From NCBI GenBank assembly GCA_027016055.1, contig JALWBF010000009.1:2912-16573 (forward strand): 13,662 bases of DNA, read 5' to 3'. Below, piece after piece: positions 6,551 through 12,749 of this stretch. Both the position numbers and the translations under genes were made by a program. The notes below the pieces were generated by a model. The model saw only the letters and a program-made list of their open reading frames with translations, had not been told where the DNA came from and did not search any database. Every line of letters begins with the position of its first letter. The stretch's first letter is position 1. The DNA comes from Archaeoglobaceae archaeon. Lineage in GTDB: Archaea; Halobacteriota; Archaeoglobi; Archaeoglobales; Archaeoglobaceae.

Positions 6551-7183
6551 TTATATCCAACCCTTCTGCTCTTTCTTAGGTTTTGTAGGTATTGGGAACT
6601 TTGGAGGGAATGGCTTCTTTTCAACATGAATTCTCATGAAGTCGTAACCGTGACACTCCTTACAACCGACGTTATACGGAGAGTGGATCGCTATGAGGTT
6701 TCCGTTGGCATGGCAAGTTCCACAGTTCTTAACACTCTTTTCACTCATGGCAGCCTTATGGCAATACTGGCAGTCTCCTTTCTGAGCGTATTCCGTCTTA
6801 TGATGGAGCTCCGTAATGTATCTGTCTATCTGCTCCGGAGTCATCTTGGTAATATTCGGGACATGACAATACTTGCAGTAAGCGGATCCATTGACGTGTC
6901 CAGGTATGCTGAGCGCCTGAGGATAAGCCAACTTCTTGGATGGATTGTTGTGACACCTAAGGCACTCTCCATCTACGAGCCTGATTCCCTTAGCTGAAAC
7001 TCCTACCGGCGTTGGTGTTGGTGTCGGCTTGGGCGTTGGAGTTGGCGTCAATTTGGGTGTCGGAGTTACCGCTGGAGCTTTTTTAATCGGCGTTGGCGTC
7101 GGAGCTGTAACTGTCTTATGCCCAGCGCAGAGGCATAGAGTCGTTGCTATAAAAATTAAAAAAATAACCTTAAGAGCCTTCAT
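6551..7183 (-). CDS. Pentaheme c-type cytochrome with Thr-Pro linker (second of tandem pair)
   Basis: A 210-residue exported protein with five CxxCH heme-binding motifs: CLRCH 74-78, CKYCH 103-107, CQYCH 138-142, CGTCH 154-158 and CKECH 174-178. Five further histidines in the heme region (96, 127, 128, 167, 186) could be the distal ligands, so all hemes could be bis-His. Residues 4-20 are a hydrophobic signal segment. Cys17 or Cys19 in TLCLCAG may be lipidated, but this is a poor lipobox, so it may instead be a membrane anchor or a cleaved signal. Residues 27-60 are a TPTP-rich linker that would hold the heme domain away from the membrane. It starts five bases after the first cytochrome gene and is surely co-transcribed. 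Likely role: electron transfer at the cell surface. The partner and acceptor are unknown. Confidence 0.9.
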   Translation of the reverse strand: MKALKVIFLIFIATTLCLCAGHKTVTAPTPTPIKKAPAVTPTPKLTPTPTPKPTPTPTPVGVSAKGIRLVDGECLRCHNNPSKKLAYPQALSIPGHVNGSAYCKYCHVPNITKMTPEQIDRYITELHHKTEYAQKGDCQYCHKAAMSEKSVKNCGTCHANGNLIAIHSPYNVGCKECHGYDFMRIHVEKKPFPPKFPIPTKPKKEQKGWI

Positions 7184-7188
7184 AGCCG

Positions 7189-7746
7189 TTAGCTCTTAGC
7201 ATATTGATCTGCAGCCTTATGGATAACATTCAATGGCTGAGTGTGACAGACGGTGCAATACTTACCTCTCTCGAGGTGGACAGTAACGAGGTTCGTGCAA
7301 GGCTTCGTTGGATCCTTCGGGTTGTGGCAGTTAACACAGACCGACTGGTTCGGATACTTCGGTTTTGGAATCGTCAGATTGGGTGCCTTTCCGTGACAAA
7401 CGTCACATCCGATCACACCCTTGTGAACGGTGTGCGCGACTTCGGCAACGGTCATACCCGGCTTTCCGTGGCACTTGAGACAGTATTTTCCTCCTTCCTT
7501 GTGCGGTGGATAGTCTATAGCCTTGGTGTGGCACGACTCACACTTTATAGTAGTCGGCTGGGCGGTCTTAACCTCCTTCTTTGGCGTTGGCGTCGGGGTT
7601 ACGGCAGGCTTCGGGGTTTGAACTGGCTTCGATATTGCAGGTGTCGTCGGAACGGGTGTTGCCTTAGGCACTTCGGTCGGTTTTTTAGCACAACCAGCCA
7701 GCACGAGTCCAACACATACTAACAACAGCAGTATAATCCTCTTCAT
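7189..7746 (-). CDS. Pentaheme c-type cytochrome lipoprotein (first of tandem pair)
   Basis: A 185-residue protein with a textbook lipoprotein signal: hydrophobic run then lipobox LAGC with Cys19. A Pro/Thr-rich linker covers about residues 22-67. Five CxxCH motifs follow: CESCH 69-73, CLKCH 89-93, CDVCH 114-118, CVNCH 137-141 and CTVCH 164-168. Histidines 82, 105, 108, 157 and 176 match the heme count and could supply distal ligands. Cys150 is an extra non-heme cysteine. The protein would sit on the outer face of the cytoplasmic membrane on a flexible stalk. It shares architecture with the next gene but its heme spacing differs, suggesting an old duplication or assembled pair. Cytochrome maturation genes are not in the window. 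The start is supported by GGAGGG seven bases before the ATG. Confidence 0.92.
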   Translation of the reverse strand: MKRIILLLLVCVGLVLAGCAKKPTEVPKATPVPTTPAISKPVQTPKPAVTPTPTPKKEVKTAQPTTIKCESCHTKAIDYPPHKEGGKYCLKCHGKPGMTVAEVAHTVHKGVIGCDVCHGKAPNLTIPKPKYPNQSVCVNCHNPKDPTKPCTNLVTVHLERGKYCTVCHTQPLNVIHKAADQYAKS

Positions 7747-7752
7747 TATTAT

Positions 7753-7787
7753 CCCTCCAAATTACGGTGGAGTAATTATATATATTA
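7753..7787 (-). promoter_or_regulatory. Promoter and Shine-Dalgarno of the cytochrome operon
   Basis: On the minus strand a strong TATA stretch (TAATATATATAATT, 7774-7787) is followed by GGAGGG (7753-7758) just before the ATG at 7746. The expected transcription start falls around 7754-7761, giving a very short leader that still carries a Shine-Dalgarno sequence. The promoter shares a 111-base divergent gap with the acyl-CoA synthetase gene. Confidence 0.6.
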
Positions 7788-7830
7788 GCCTTTTGGTTTT
7801 GGTAGAGTAGCGATTCGTAGTAAATTTCAA

Positions 7831-7845
7831 ATATTATTAAAATTT
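7831..7845 (+). promoter_or_regulatory. AT-rich promoter element of the acyl-CoA synthetase operon
   Basis: ATATTATTAAAATTT lies roughly 15-27 bases before the ATG at 7858. There is no Shine-Dalgarno sequence (TTTTCCCAA precedes the ATG), so a leaderless transcript starting at or near 7858 is likely. The exact TATA position inside the stretch is unclear. Confidence 0.4.
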
Positions 7846-7857
7846 ATCTTTTCCCAA

Positions 7858-9906
7858 ATGCTGGAAGGGATGTTCAATCCAAAAGTCGTTGCAATTATTG
7901 GCGCTACTCCGAAAGAAGGAAAGGTCGGAAATATCTTACTTAAAAATCTTAAAAATTTTAAAGGAAAGGTTTATGCCGTAAATCCGAAGTATGAAGAGAT
8001 TTTAGGTTTCAAATGCTATCCGAACATCGAAAGTATACCGGATGATGTCGACTTAGCAGTTATAGCGGTTCCAGCAAAAGCTGTTCCAGAAGTTCTCGAA
8101 TCTTGTGGCAGGAAGGGCGTAAAAAATGTGGTCGTTATAACTGCTGGTTTTAAAGAAGCCGGAAACTACGCATTGGAAAGGCGAATCACCGAGATATGCA
8201 GAAGATACGGAATAAACATGGTTGGTCCGAACTGCTTGGGAATAATCAATACGCATAACAACTTGAATGCAACGTTCAGCAAGGTTATGCCTCCGAAAGG
8301 AAACATAGCATTCCTAAGTCAATCCGGAGCCTTCATCTTAGCCGTTCTGGACTGGGCTAAATCGAACAACGTTGGATTCAGCAAGATAGTTTCCTTGGGA
8401 AACAAAGCCGTTCTTGATGAATCCGATTTTATGAGGTTCCTTGCAGAGGATGACAAAACAGACGTAATCATGCTATACTTGGAGGGTGTCAGCGATGGGA
8501 AGAAGTTCATGGACGTAGCCAAGGAGGTTTCAAAGGTAAAGCCGATAGTTGCCGTAAAGAGCGGAAGAACTGAAGCCGGTGCAAAGGCTGCATCGAGTCA
8601 TACCGGTAGCTTAGCCGGGAGCTTCGTTGCTTATAGAACAGCATTCAGGCAATCCGGCGTCGTTGAGGCTGAATCCATAGAGGATCTATTCGACTACACT
8701 CTTATACTGAGAAGGATTCGTTCGATCAGTGGTGGCATCGCGATAGTAACGAATTCCGGCGGGCCGGGAGTAATCGCAGCGGATGCAGTTGAAGAATTCG
8801 GCTTAAATCTTGCAAAATTTGATAAGAAAACGATCGATAGACTTAAATCAATTCTGCCACCAATCGCAAACGTTTACAATCCCGTGGATGTTCTCGGAGA
8901 TGCAGATGCCGAGAGATTCGGAAAAGCATTGAAGATAGTGGAAGAAGACCCGAACGTCGGAGCTATAATCGCTATTTTAACTCCTACAGCACAAATAGAT
9001 TTCGTTAAAGCTTCAGAGTTCGTTGCGAGTGTCGATAAGCCGATCGTAACCTGTTTCATGGGCGGGGAAACGGTAGCCGATGCTATAAATCTGCTGAAAA
9101 AACACGGAATAGTAAACTTTTTGGATCCGGTTAAAGCTGTTAAATCCCTAAATTCGGTCAAAAAATACGAGCTAATGAAGATCAAGCTTGAAAGGGAGGT
9201 GGAATCGATCGAAATAGATGTCGATACCGACAATGCGAGAAAGATCGTTGAGAAATACAGAGATAGGAGGGTTCTAACAGATAAGAGCTTCGATATTCTC
9301 AAGAGCTACGGAATTCCCGTTCCTCCTTACGGGGTCGCAAGGACGGCTGAAGAAGCTTTGGAAATAGCGGATGAAATAGGTTATCCCGTCGCAATGAAGA
9401 TAGTTTCTCCGGACATTCTGCATAAGACCGATGTAGGCTGCGTAAAGCTGAACGTTGATAGGGAAAAAGTTATACCGACGTTCTACGAGCTCGTAAAGAG
9501 AGCTGAGGATTACCTGAAAGCGGATGTTGAGGGAGTAATGGTTCAGAAGATGATGCCAGCCGGAAGGGAAGTCATAGTCGGAATGAAGAGGGATCCACAG
9601 TTCGGAGCGCTTATAATGTTCGGAATGGGCGGAATTTACGTGGAAGTTTTTAAGGATGTCTCCTTCAGAATAGCTCCGATATCGAAGAGCGACGCTTATG
9701 AGATGATAAAGGAGGTAAAATCATACAAAATTCTTAAGGGGGTTAGGGGGGAAAAGCCTTCCGATATAGATTCGCTTGTGGATGTCCTTCTTAGGATATC
9801 CAAGCTCAGCTTGGATTTTGAGGAGATAGTTGAAATGGATTTGAATCCGATCTTCGTTTACGAGAAGGGTTGCTGTGTCGTCGATGCAAAAATCGTTTTG
9901 AGGTGA
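7858..9906 (+). CDS. ADP-forming acyl-CoA synthetase, fused alpha-beta (acetyl-CoA synthetase type)
   Basis: Converts an acyl-CoA, ADP and phosphate to the free acid, CoA and ATP, the archaeal way of making ATP from acetyl-CoA and from acyl-CoAs derived from amino acids. The 682-residue chain has the alpha part first: a CoA-binding domain (VVAIIGATPKEGKVGN), then succinyl-CoA ligase-like domains with the phosphohistidine His248 in SSHTGSLAG and the GGPGVIAADA loop. From about residue 455 the beta part is an ATP-grasp domain, with the second catalytic His522 in DILHKTDVGC. Archaeoglobus enzymes of this fused form are known to have different acyl preferences (acetate versus aryl-acetates), so the substrate is not fixed by sequence. 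The next gene begins four bases later and is probably co-transcribed. Confidence 0.93.
   Translation: MLEGMFNPKVVAIIGATPKEGKVGNILLKNLKNFKGKVYAVNPKYEEILGFKCYPNIESIPDDVDLAVIAVPAKAVPEVLESCGRKGVKNVVVITAGFKEAGNYALERRITEICRRYGINMVGPNCLGIINTHNNLNATFSKVMPPKGNIAFLSQSGAFILAVLDWAKSNNVGFSKIVSLGNKAVLDESDFMRFLAEDDKTDVIMLYLEGVSDGKKFMDVAKEVSKVKPIVAVKSGRTEAGAKAASSHTGSLAGSFVAYRTAFRQSGVVEAESIEDLFDYTLILRRIRSISGGIAIVTNSGGPGVIAADAVEEFGLNLAKFDKKTIDRLKSILPPIANVYNPVDVLGDADAERFGKALKIVEEDPNVGAIIAILTPTAQIDFVKASEFVASVDKPIVTCFMGGETVADAINLLKKHGIVNFLDPVKAVKSLNSVKKYELMKIKLEREVESIEIDVDTDNARKIVEKYRDRRVLTDKSFDILKSYGIPVPPYGVARTAEEALEIADEIGYPVAMKIVSPDILHKTDVGCVKLNVDREKVIPTFYELVKRAEDYLKADVEGVMVQKMMPAGREVIVGMKRDPQFGALIMFGMGGIYVEVFKDVSFRIAPISKSDAYEMIKEVKSYKILKGVRGEKPSDIDSLVDVLLRISKLSLDFEEIVEMDLNPIFVYEKGCCVVDAKIVLR
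9900..9906 (+). promoter_or_regulatory. Shine-Dalgarno sequence of the P-loop/DRTGG gene
   Basis: GAGGTGA overlaps the stop codon of the acyl-CoA synthetase gene and precedes the ATG at 9911 by four bases, fixing that start and suggesting translational coupling. Confidence 0.65.
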
Positions 9907-9910
9907 TAGA

Positions 9911-10960
9911 ATGCTGATATCGTCTATAGATGAGTATTCGGGAAAGAGCGGATTCATAACGGCTCTTGGATTGATTCTGAAGGATAGAGGCTATAAGGTC
10001 GGTTACTTCAAGCCTCTGGGAATAGGAAGATACATCGGCGATGAGCTTATAGATGAGGATGTTACGTTCGTAGCGAAGACACTTAAACTTGAGGATTCCA
10101 TCAAAGACATCTGCCCGGTTATAATAGATAAACCATACATAGAATTCATAATTTCAGCGGATCCGGTAAAGATAAAAAGGGATATTCTGAGGGCTTACGA
10201 AACTATCAAGCGGGATAAGGATGTCGTTCTAATTGAAGGGGCTTTACATTACGAATTGGGAAGAACCTTGGGTCTTTGCGATATAAGCGTAGCATCGATG
10301 CTTGATGCAAATGACCTTATGATCGTGAAGTTCACGGACGACTCGGTCATCGATAGGCTGATATCGGCGAAATCCCAATTCGGTGAAAAGCTGAAGCCGG
10401 TAATATTCAATCAGGTATCCGGCTACAAGAGATCGTATTTGGAGAGCATAACCGGTTCTCTACTAGCGAAGTATGGAATAGATGTAATAGGAATGATTCC
10501 AAAGGATTCCTTGCTTGCGGGAGTCTTCGTAAGCGAAATAGCCTCAGCTTTGGGCGGAAGATTCTTGGTCGAGCCCGAGCAAGATTATATAATCGAACAG
10601 CTTTTGGTCGGAGCAATGTCCCCGCAATCCGCTTTGGGATACTTCAGGAAGGCTAAAAACTGTGCGGTAATCACCGGCGGGGACAGATCGGACTTAATAA
10701 TGCTTGCATTGGAGATTCCGAACGTAAGATGTCTTATTTTAACCGGAAATCTGGAGCCACCAAGCATAGTCGTTGGAAAAGCTGAGGAAAAGGGAATCCC
10801 GATGATTCTCGTTCAAGACGATACGCTTACGACCGTAGAAAAGACCCAATCGATATTTGGAAAAGCAAGGATAAGGGGTGAGGAGAAAATTAAAAGAATG
10901 AGAGAGCTTATTGAGACATTCGTCAACTTGGATAAGCTCTTGGAGTATATGGGACTCTAA
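9911..10960 (+). CDS. P-loop (BioD-like) plus DRTGG-domain protein, phosphotransacetylase N-terminal-like
   Basis: A 349-residue protein built like the N-terminal regulatory part of long phosphotransacetylases: a dethiobiotin-synthetase/cobyrinate-synthase-type P-loop domain (residues 1 to about 200; SGKSG at 10-14, later VVLIEGALHYE) and then a DRTGG domain (about 205-320, with ITGGDRSD). The phosphotransacetylase catalytic domain is absent. Genes of this make-up are often found next to ADP-forming acyl-CoA synthetase genes in archaea, from memory. Here it directly follows one, so it may sense a nucleotide or acyl-CoA metabolite and modulate the enzyme. That is inference; its biochemistry is not known to me. 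The P-loop is less canonical than usual (EYSGKSG), lacking the GxxxxGK spacing with an early Gly. Confidence 0.8.
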   Translation: MLISSIDEYSGKSGFITALGLILKDRGYKVGYFKPLGIGRYIGDELIDEDVTFVAKTLKLEDSIKDICPVIIDKPYIEFIISADPVKIKRDILRAYETIKRDKDVVLIEGALHYELGRTLGLCDISVASMLDANDLMIVKFTDDSVIDRLISAKSQFGEKLKPVIFNQVSGYKRSYLESITGSLLAKYGIDVIGMIPKDSLLAGVFVSEIASALGGRFLVEPEQDYIIEQLLVGAMSPQSALGYFRKAKNCAVITGGDRSDLIMLALEIPNVRCLILTGNLEPPSIVVGKAEEKGIPMILVQDDTLTTVEKTQSIFGKARIRGEEKIKRMRELIETFVNLDKLLEYMGL

Positions 10961-11003
10961 ATTATTTTTAATGATCTTTTAAGTATATATCTTAAAAATA
11001 ATT
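10960..11003 (+). repeat. AT-only 12-bp inverted repeat at the end of the synthetase operon
   Basis: AATTATTTTTAA (10960-10971) and TTAAAAATAATT (10992-11003) are perfect reverse complements, separated by 20 bases. Inside lies a second inverted repeat, TTTTAAG (10977-10983) and CTTAAAA (10991-10997) around TATATAT, which cannot form at the same time. The outer arm starts on the last base of the stop codon. It may mark transcription termination, since T runs are present. An RNA stem of only A-U pairs would be weak in a thermophile, so a DNA-level site such as a regulator or nucleoid-protein site is an alternative. Confidence 0.6.
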
Positions 11004-11034
11004 GGTTTTGTTAGGTTATACCAAAAACGGTCTA

Positions 11035-11058
11035 TTTTTTCGCGAATTAACGAAAAAA
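11035..11058. repeat. Inverted repeat TTTTTTCG / CGAAAAAA
   Basis: TTTTTTCG (11035-11042) and CGAAAAAA (11051-11058) are perfect reverse complements around an 8-base spacer. It lies in the long gap between the P-loop/DRTGG gene and the polyamine operon and resembles the palindrome at 11138-11154 in its T-run/CG/A-run make-up. A regulator binding site is possible. The rest of 11004-11137 shows no reading frame or RNA gene that I can support. Confidence 0.45.
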
Positions 11059-11137
11059 GTTCAAAAATTTGCGATTTTGGAAAGATTTGGTCGATGATCT
11101 ACCGAACATTTCGATTTTAAACGCTAAATTCTTGTCT

Positions 11138-11154
11138 AAGTTTTGCGAAAACTT
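11138..11154. promoter_or_regulatory. Palindromic candidate operator over the polyamine operon promoter
   Basis: AAGTTTT-GCG-AAAACTT is a perfect 7-bp inverted repeat with a 3-base centre. Its right arm overlaps the BRE-like GCGAAAA and the beginning of the TATA box of the polyamine operon. A factor bound here would block TBP/TFB, so repression is the natural guess. Confidence 0.45.
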
Positions 11155-11160
11155 TAAAAG
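11145..11160 (+). promoter_or_regulatory. BRE/TATA promoter of the speD-bpsA operon
   Basis: GCGAAAA (BRE-like, 11145-11151) followed by CTTTAAAAG (11152-11160) is a close match to the archaeal BRE plus TATA pattern. Transcription would begin near 11180, leaving a leader of about 135 bases before the speD ATG, much longer than for the other genes here. Confidence 0.5.
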
Positions 11161-11179
11161 TCAATAGTTAATAGCTTCT

Positions 11180-11315
11180 ACTTAGCCTGATCAAAGTAAA
11201 TTTGATATGGGCTGTCAAGTCCGAAAAAAATCGGATATCTTTCGCTTAAATCCAATTAAATTTGAAAATATGCCCAAAATGGGGTGAAAAAATATGGAAA
11301 ATAGGGGGGAGGATT
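11180..11315 (+). promoter_or_regulatory. Predicted structured 5' leader of the speD-bpsA mRNA
   Basis: Three possible hairpins are seen. The first pairs AGCC (11184-11187) with GGCT (11210-11213), then after an internal loop (TGA versus TATG) TCAAA (11191-11195) with TTTGA (11201-11205). The second is TCCGA-AAAAAA-TCGGA (11220-11235). The third is CCCA-AAA-TGGG (11273-11283). A strong Shine-Dalgarno GGGGGGAGG (11304-11312) ends the leader. It could be a metabolite- or polyamine-responsive element, but I recognise no known riboswitch, and the stems are short. Confidence 0.35.
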
Positions 11316-11654
11316 ATGATCGTAGGAAGGCATATAATTGCGGAGTTGTATGGAGTTCCAAAGGAGCTAATTTCAAATGAGAACACGGTAAGGCAGATCG
11401 TAGAGGAGGTGGTTAAGGAAGCGGAGTTGAACAAAGTGGGCAGTGTCTACAAGCAGTTCAATCCGCACGGCGTGACGGGAATAGTGTTGATAGCGGAGAG
11501 CCACATATCGATACACACATGGCCGGAATACGAGCTCGTGAACTTGGATGTATTTACATGCGGTGATGCAAAAAAAGCCGAGAAGGCCTTCCAGCTGTTC
11601 TTAGAAAAGTTTAAACCGAAATCATACAGACATTACATGCTCGACAGGGGTTAG
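11316..11654 (+). CDS. speD: S-adenosylmethionine decarboxylase proenzyme
   Basis: Makes decarboxylated SAM, the aminopropyl donor for polyamine synthesis. The 112-residue proenzyme is of the short prokaryotic class. It self-cleaves between Glu61 and Ser62 in the motif AESHISIHTWPE, turning Ser62 into the pyruvoyl cofactor. His67 and Cys82 (in FTCGDA) match the processing and catalytic residues of the family. The frame is open upstream to an ATG at 11262. The ATG at 11316 is preferred, as it follows a strong Shine-Dalgarno GGGGGGAGG and gives the standard N terminus MIVGRHIIAELYG. Some crenarchaeal relatives decarboxylate arginine, but the bpsA gene four bases downstream supports the SAM activity. 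Confidence 0.93.
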   Translation: MIVGRHIIAELYGVPKELISNENTVRQIVEEVVKEAELNKVGSVYKQFNPHGVTGIVLIAESHISIHTWPEYELVNLDVFTCGDAKKAEKAFQLFLEKFKPKSYRHYMLDRG

Positions 11655-11658
11655 GGAA

Positions 11659-12687
11659 ATGATGGAAAGAATCAGAAGGCAAATACTGCAGGCTCTGTTC
11701 AGGGAATCGATGAGCGTATATAGGCTTATCGACGAGCAGGATGCGAGCCTGCCGGAGTTTTTCGAACTGCTACAGCAGATGGAAAGTGAAGGATTAATTG
11801 CCGTAGAAGACGGAAAGGTCAGGCTTACGGAAAAGGGCATCGAGGTCTGTGAGTCCTTAGGCTTGAAGAAGATCGGCAGATTCGAGTGCAAGTGTTGCGG
11901 AGGAACGGGATACGAAATAAACGAGTTCTTTCAGGAAGTTATGAAGGAATACGCGAAGATTGCAGAGGAGAGACCTGAAGCAATAGAAAAATACGATCAG
12001 GGATTCATAAGCTTGGACGGCGTAATCAGAAGAGTTGAGTTCGTATATGAAAGGGGAGATCTGCTTAAGACTAAGATCTTCGTCGTCGGAGATGACGATC
12101 TCTTCAGCTTGGCTTCAGCTCTAACCGGTATGCCGGAGAAGGTATTCGTGATAGACATCGACGAAAGGCTTATAGATTTCATAAATAAGAAGGCTGACGA
12201 ATACGGATTGCCAGTAGAAGCTGAAGTCTACGACGTTCAGCAGGCTTTTCCGGATGAGCTTAAGAAGAAATTCGACGTCTTCGTAACGGATCCAGTTGAA
12301 ACGATCCCCGGGATAAAGCTTTTCCTTTCGAGGGGCGTTTCAACGCTCAAGGGTGTGGGATGCTCAGGCTACTTCGGCCTAACGACGCTTGAGGCTTCGA
12401 GGAAAAAGTGGTTCGAGATTCAGATGATGATACACGAAATGGGATTCGTAATTACCGACATGAGAAGGAAGTTCAACGTATATCCGCAGGAGGAGAAGAA
12501 CTTCTTCAGATTTCAGGAGAAGCTGCCGATAGTGAAGAAGCTGGGAGTCGGGATAGACTACAACTGGTATAAGTCCACGCTGTATAGAATTGAAGCAGTT
12601 AAGGAACCTAAGCCTTTGGTTGAAGGTGAGATGATCATAGACGAGAAGGTTTATAAGGACGAAGAGAGCTGGGCAACTCCCTACTGA
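11659..12687 (+). CDS. bpsA: N4-bis(aminopropyl)spermidine synthase (branched-chain polyamine synthase)
   Basis: Adds two aminopropyl groups from decarboxylated SAM to the N4 of spermidine, giving quaternary branched polyamines that stabilise nucleic acids in thermophiles. The 342-residue chain starts with a winged-helix-like domain (about 1-70, ending LTEKGIEVCESLG), followed by a Cys-rich turn CKCCGGTGY (77-85). The Rossmann-like catalytic domain has the diagnostic GDDD at 144-147, the acidic VIDID strand end (164-168) and TDPVET (210-215). Length is close to the characterised Thermococcus enzyme. Its tandem placement after speD puts donor and transferase in one operon. A second ATG immediately follows the first (11662), so the exact start may shift by one codon. 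The gene does not look like a linear spermidine synthase. Confidence 0.92.
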   Translation: MMERIRRQILQALFRESMSVYRLIDEQDASLPEFFELLQQMESEGLIAVEDGKVRLTEKGIEVCESLGLKKIGRFECKCCGGTGYEINEFFQEVMKEYAKIAEERPEAIEKYDQGFISLDGVIRRVEFVYERGDLLKTKIFVVGDDDLFSLASALTGMPEKVFVIDIDERLIDFINKKADEYGLPVEAEVYDVQQAFPDELKKKFDVFVTDPVETIPGIKLFLSRGVSTLKGVGCSGYFGLTTLEASRKKWFEIQMMIHEMGFVITDMRRKFNVYPQEEKNFFRFQEKLPIVKKLGVGIDYNWYKSTLYRIEAVKEPKPLVEGEMIIDEKVYKDEESWATPY

Positions 12688-12712
12688 TCTTTTATTTTTT
12701 GCTTTTTCGTTT
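12688..12712 (+). terminator. Oligo-T terminator of the polyamine operon
   Basis: Three T tracts (CTTTTATTTTTT, GCTTTTTC, GTTT) begin right after the bpsA stop codon, a typical archaeal termination signal. They also separate the operon from the promoter of the guide RNA that follows. Confidence 0.55.
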
Positions 12713-12718
12713 GCCGAG

Positions 12719-12730
12719 ATATTTTATAAG
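12719..12730 (+). promoter_or_regulatory. TATA box of the C/D box sRNA
   Basis: ATATTTTATAAG, preceded by CCGAG, is centred about 25 bases before the start of the sRNA terminal stem at 12750. This is the right distance for an independent promoter and supports the sRNA being a transcribed gene. Confidence 0.55.
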
Positions 12731-12749
12731 CTGTTCTTGAGATAAACTT

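Noticed and set aside
7001..7100. Short repeated GTTGGNGTCGG units, at first sight a DNA repeat or CRISPR-like array
   Set aside because: They are the antisense of codons for the Thr-Pro linker of the second cytochrome; no spaced, equal-length repeats are present.
7204..7722. Open frame of 172 codons on the plus strand opposite the first cytochrome
   Set aside because: It mirrors the CxxCH and Thr-Pro codons of a clear cytochrome and has repetitive Arg/Trp/Leu composition with no family resemblance.
11086..11191. Possible second C/D box RNA in the gap before speD (GATGAT and CTGA present)
   Set aside because: GATGAT does not match the C box (RTGATGA), there is no D'/C' pair, and the spacing is far too long.
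11184..11213. Kink-turn in the first leader hairpin
   Set aside because: The internal loop (TGA versus TATG) lacks the tandem G-A pairs in the right register on both strands.
11262..11315. Upstream ATG start for SAM decarboxylase
   Set aside because: The extra 18 residues are not part of the family, and the strong Shine-Dalgarno lies between the two ATGs.
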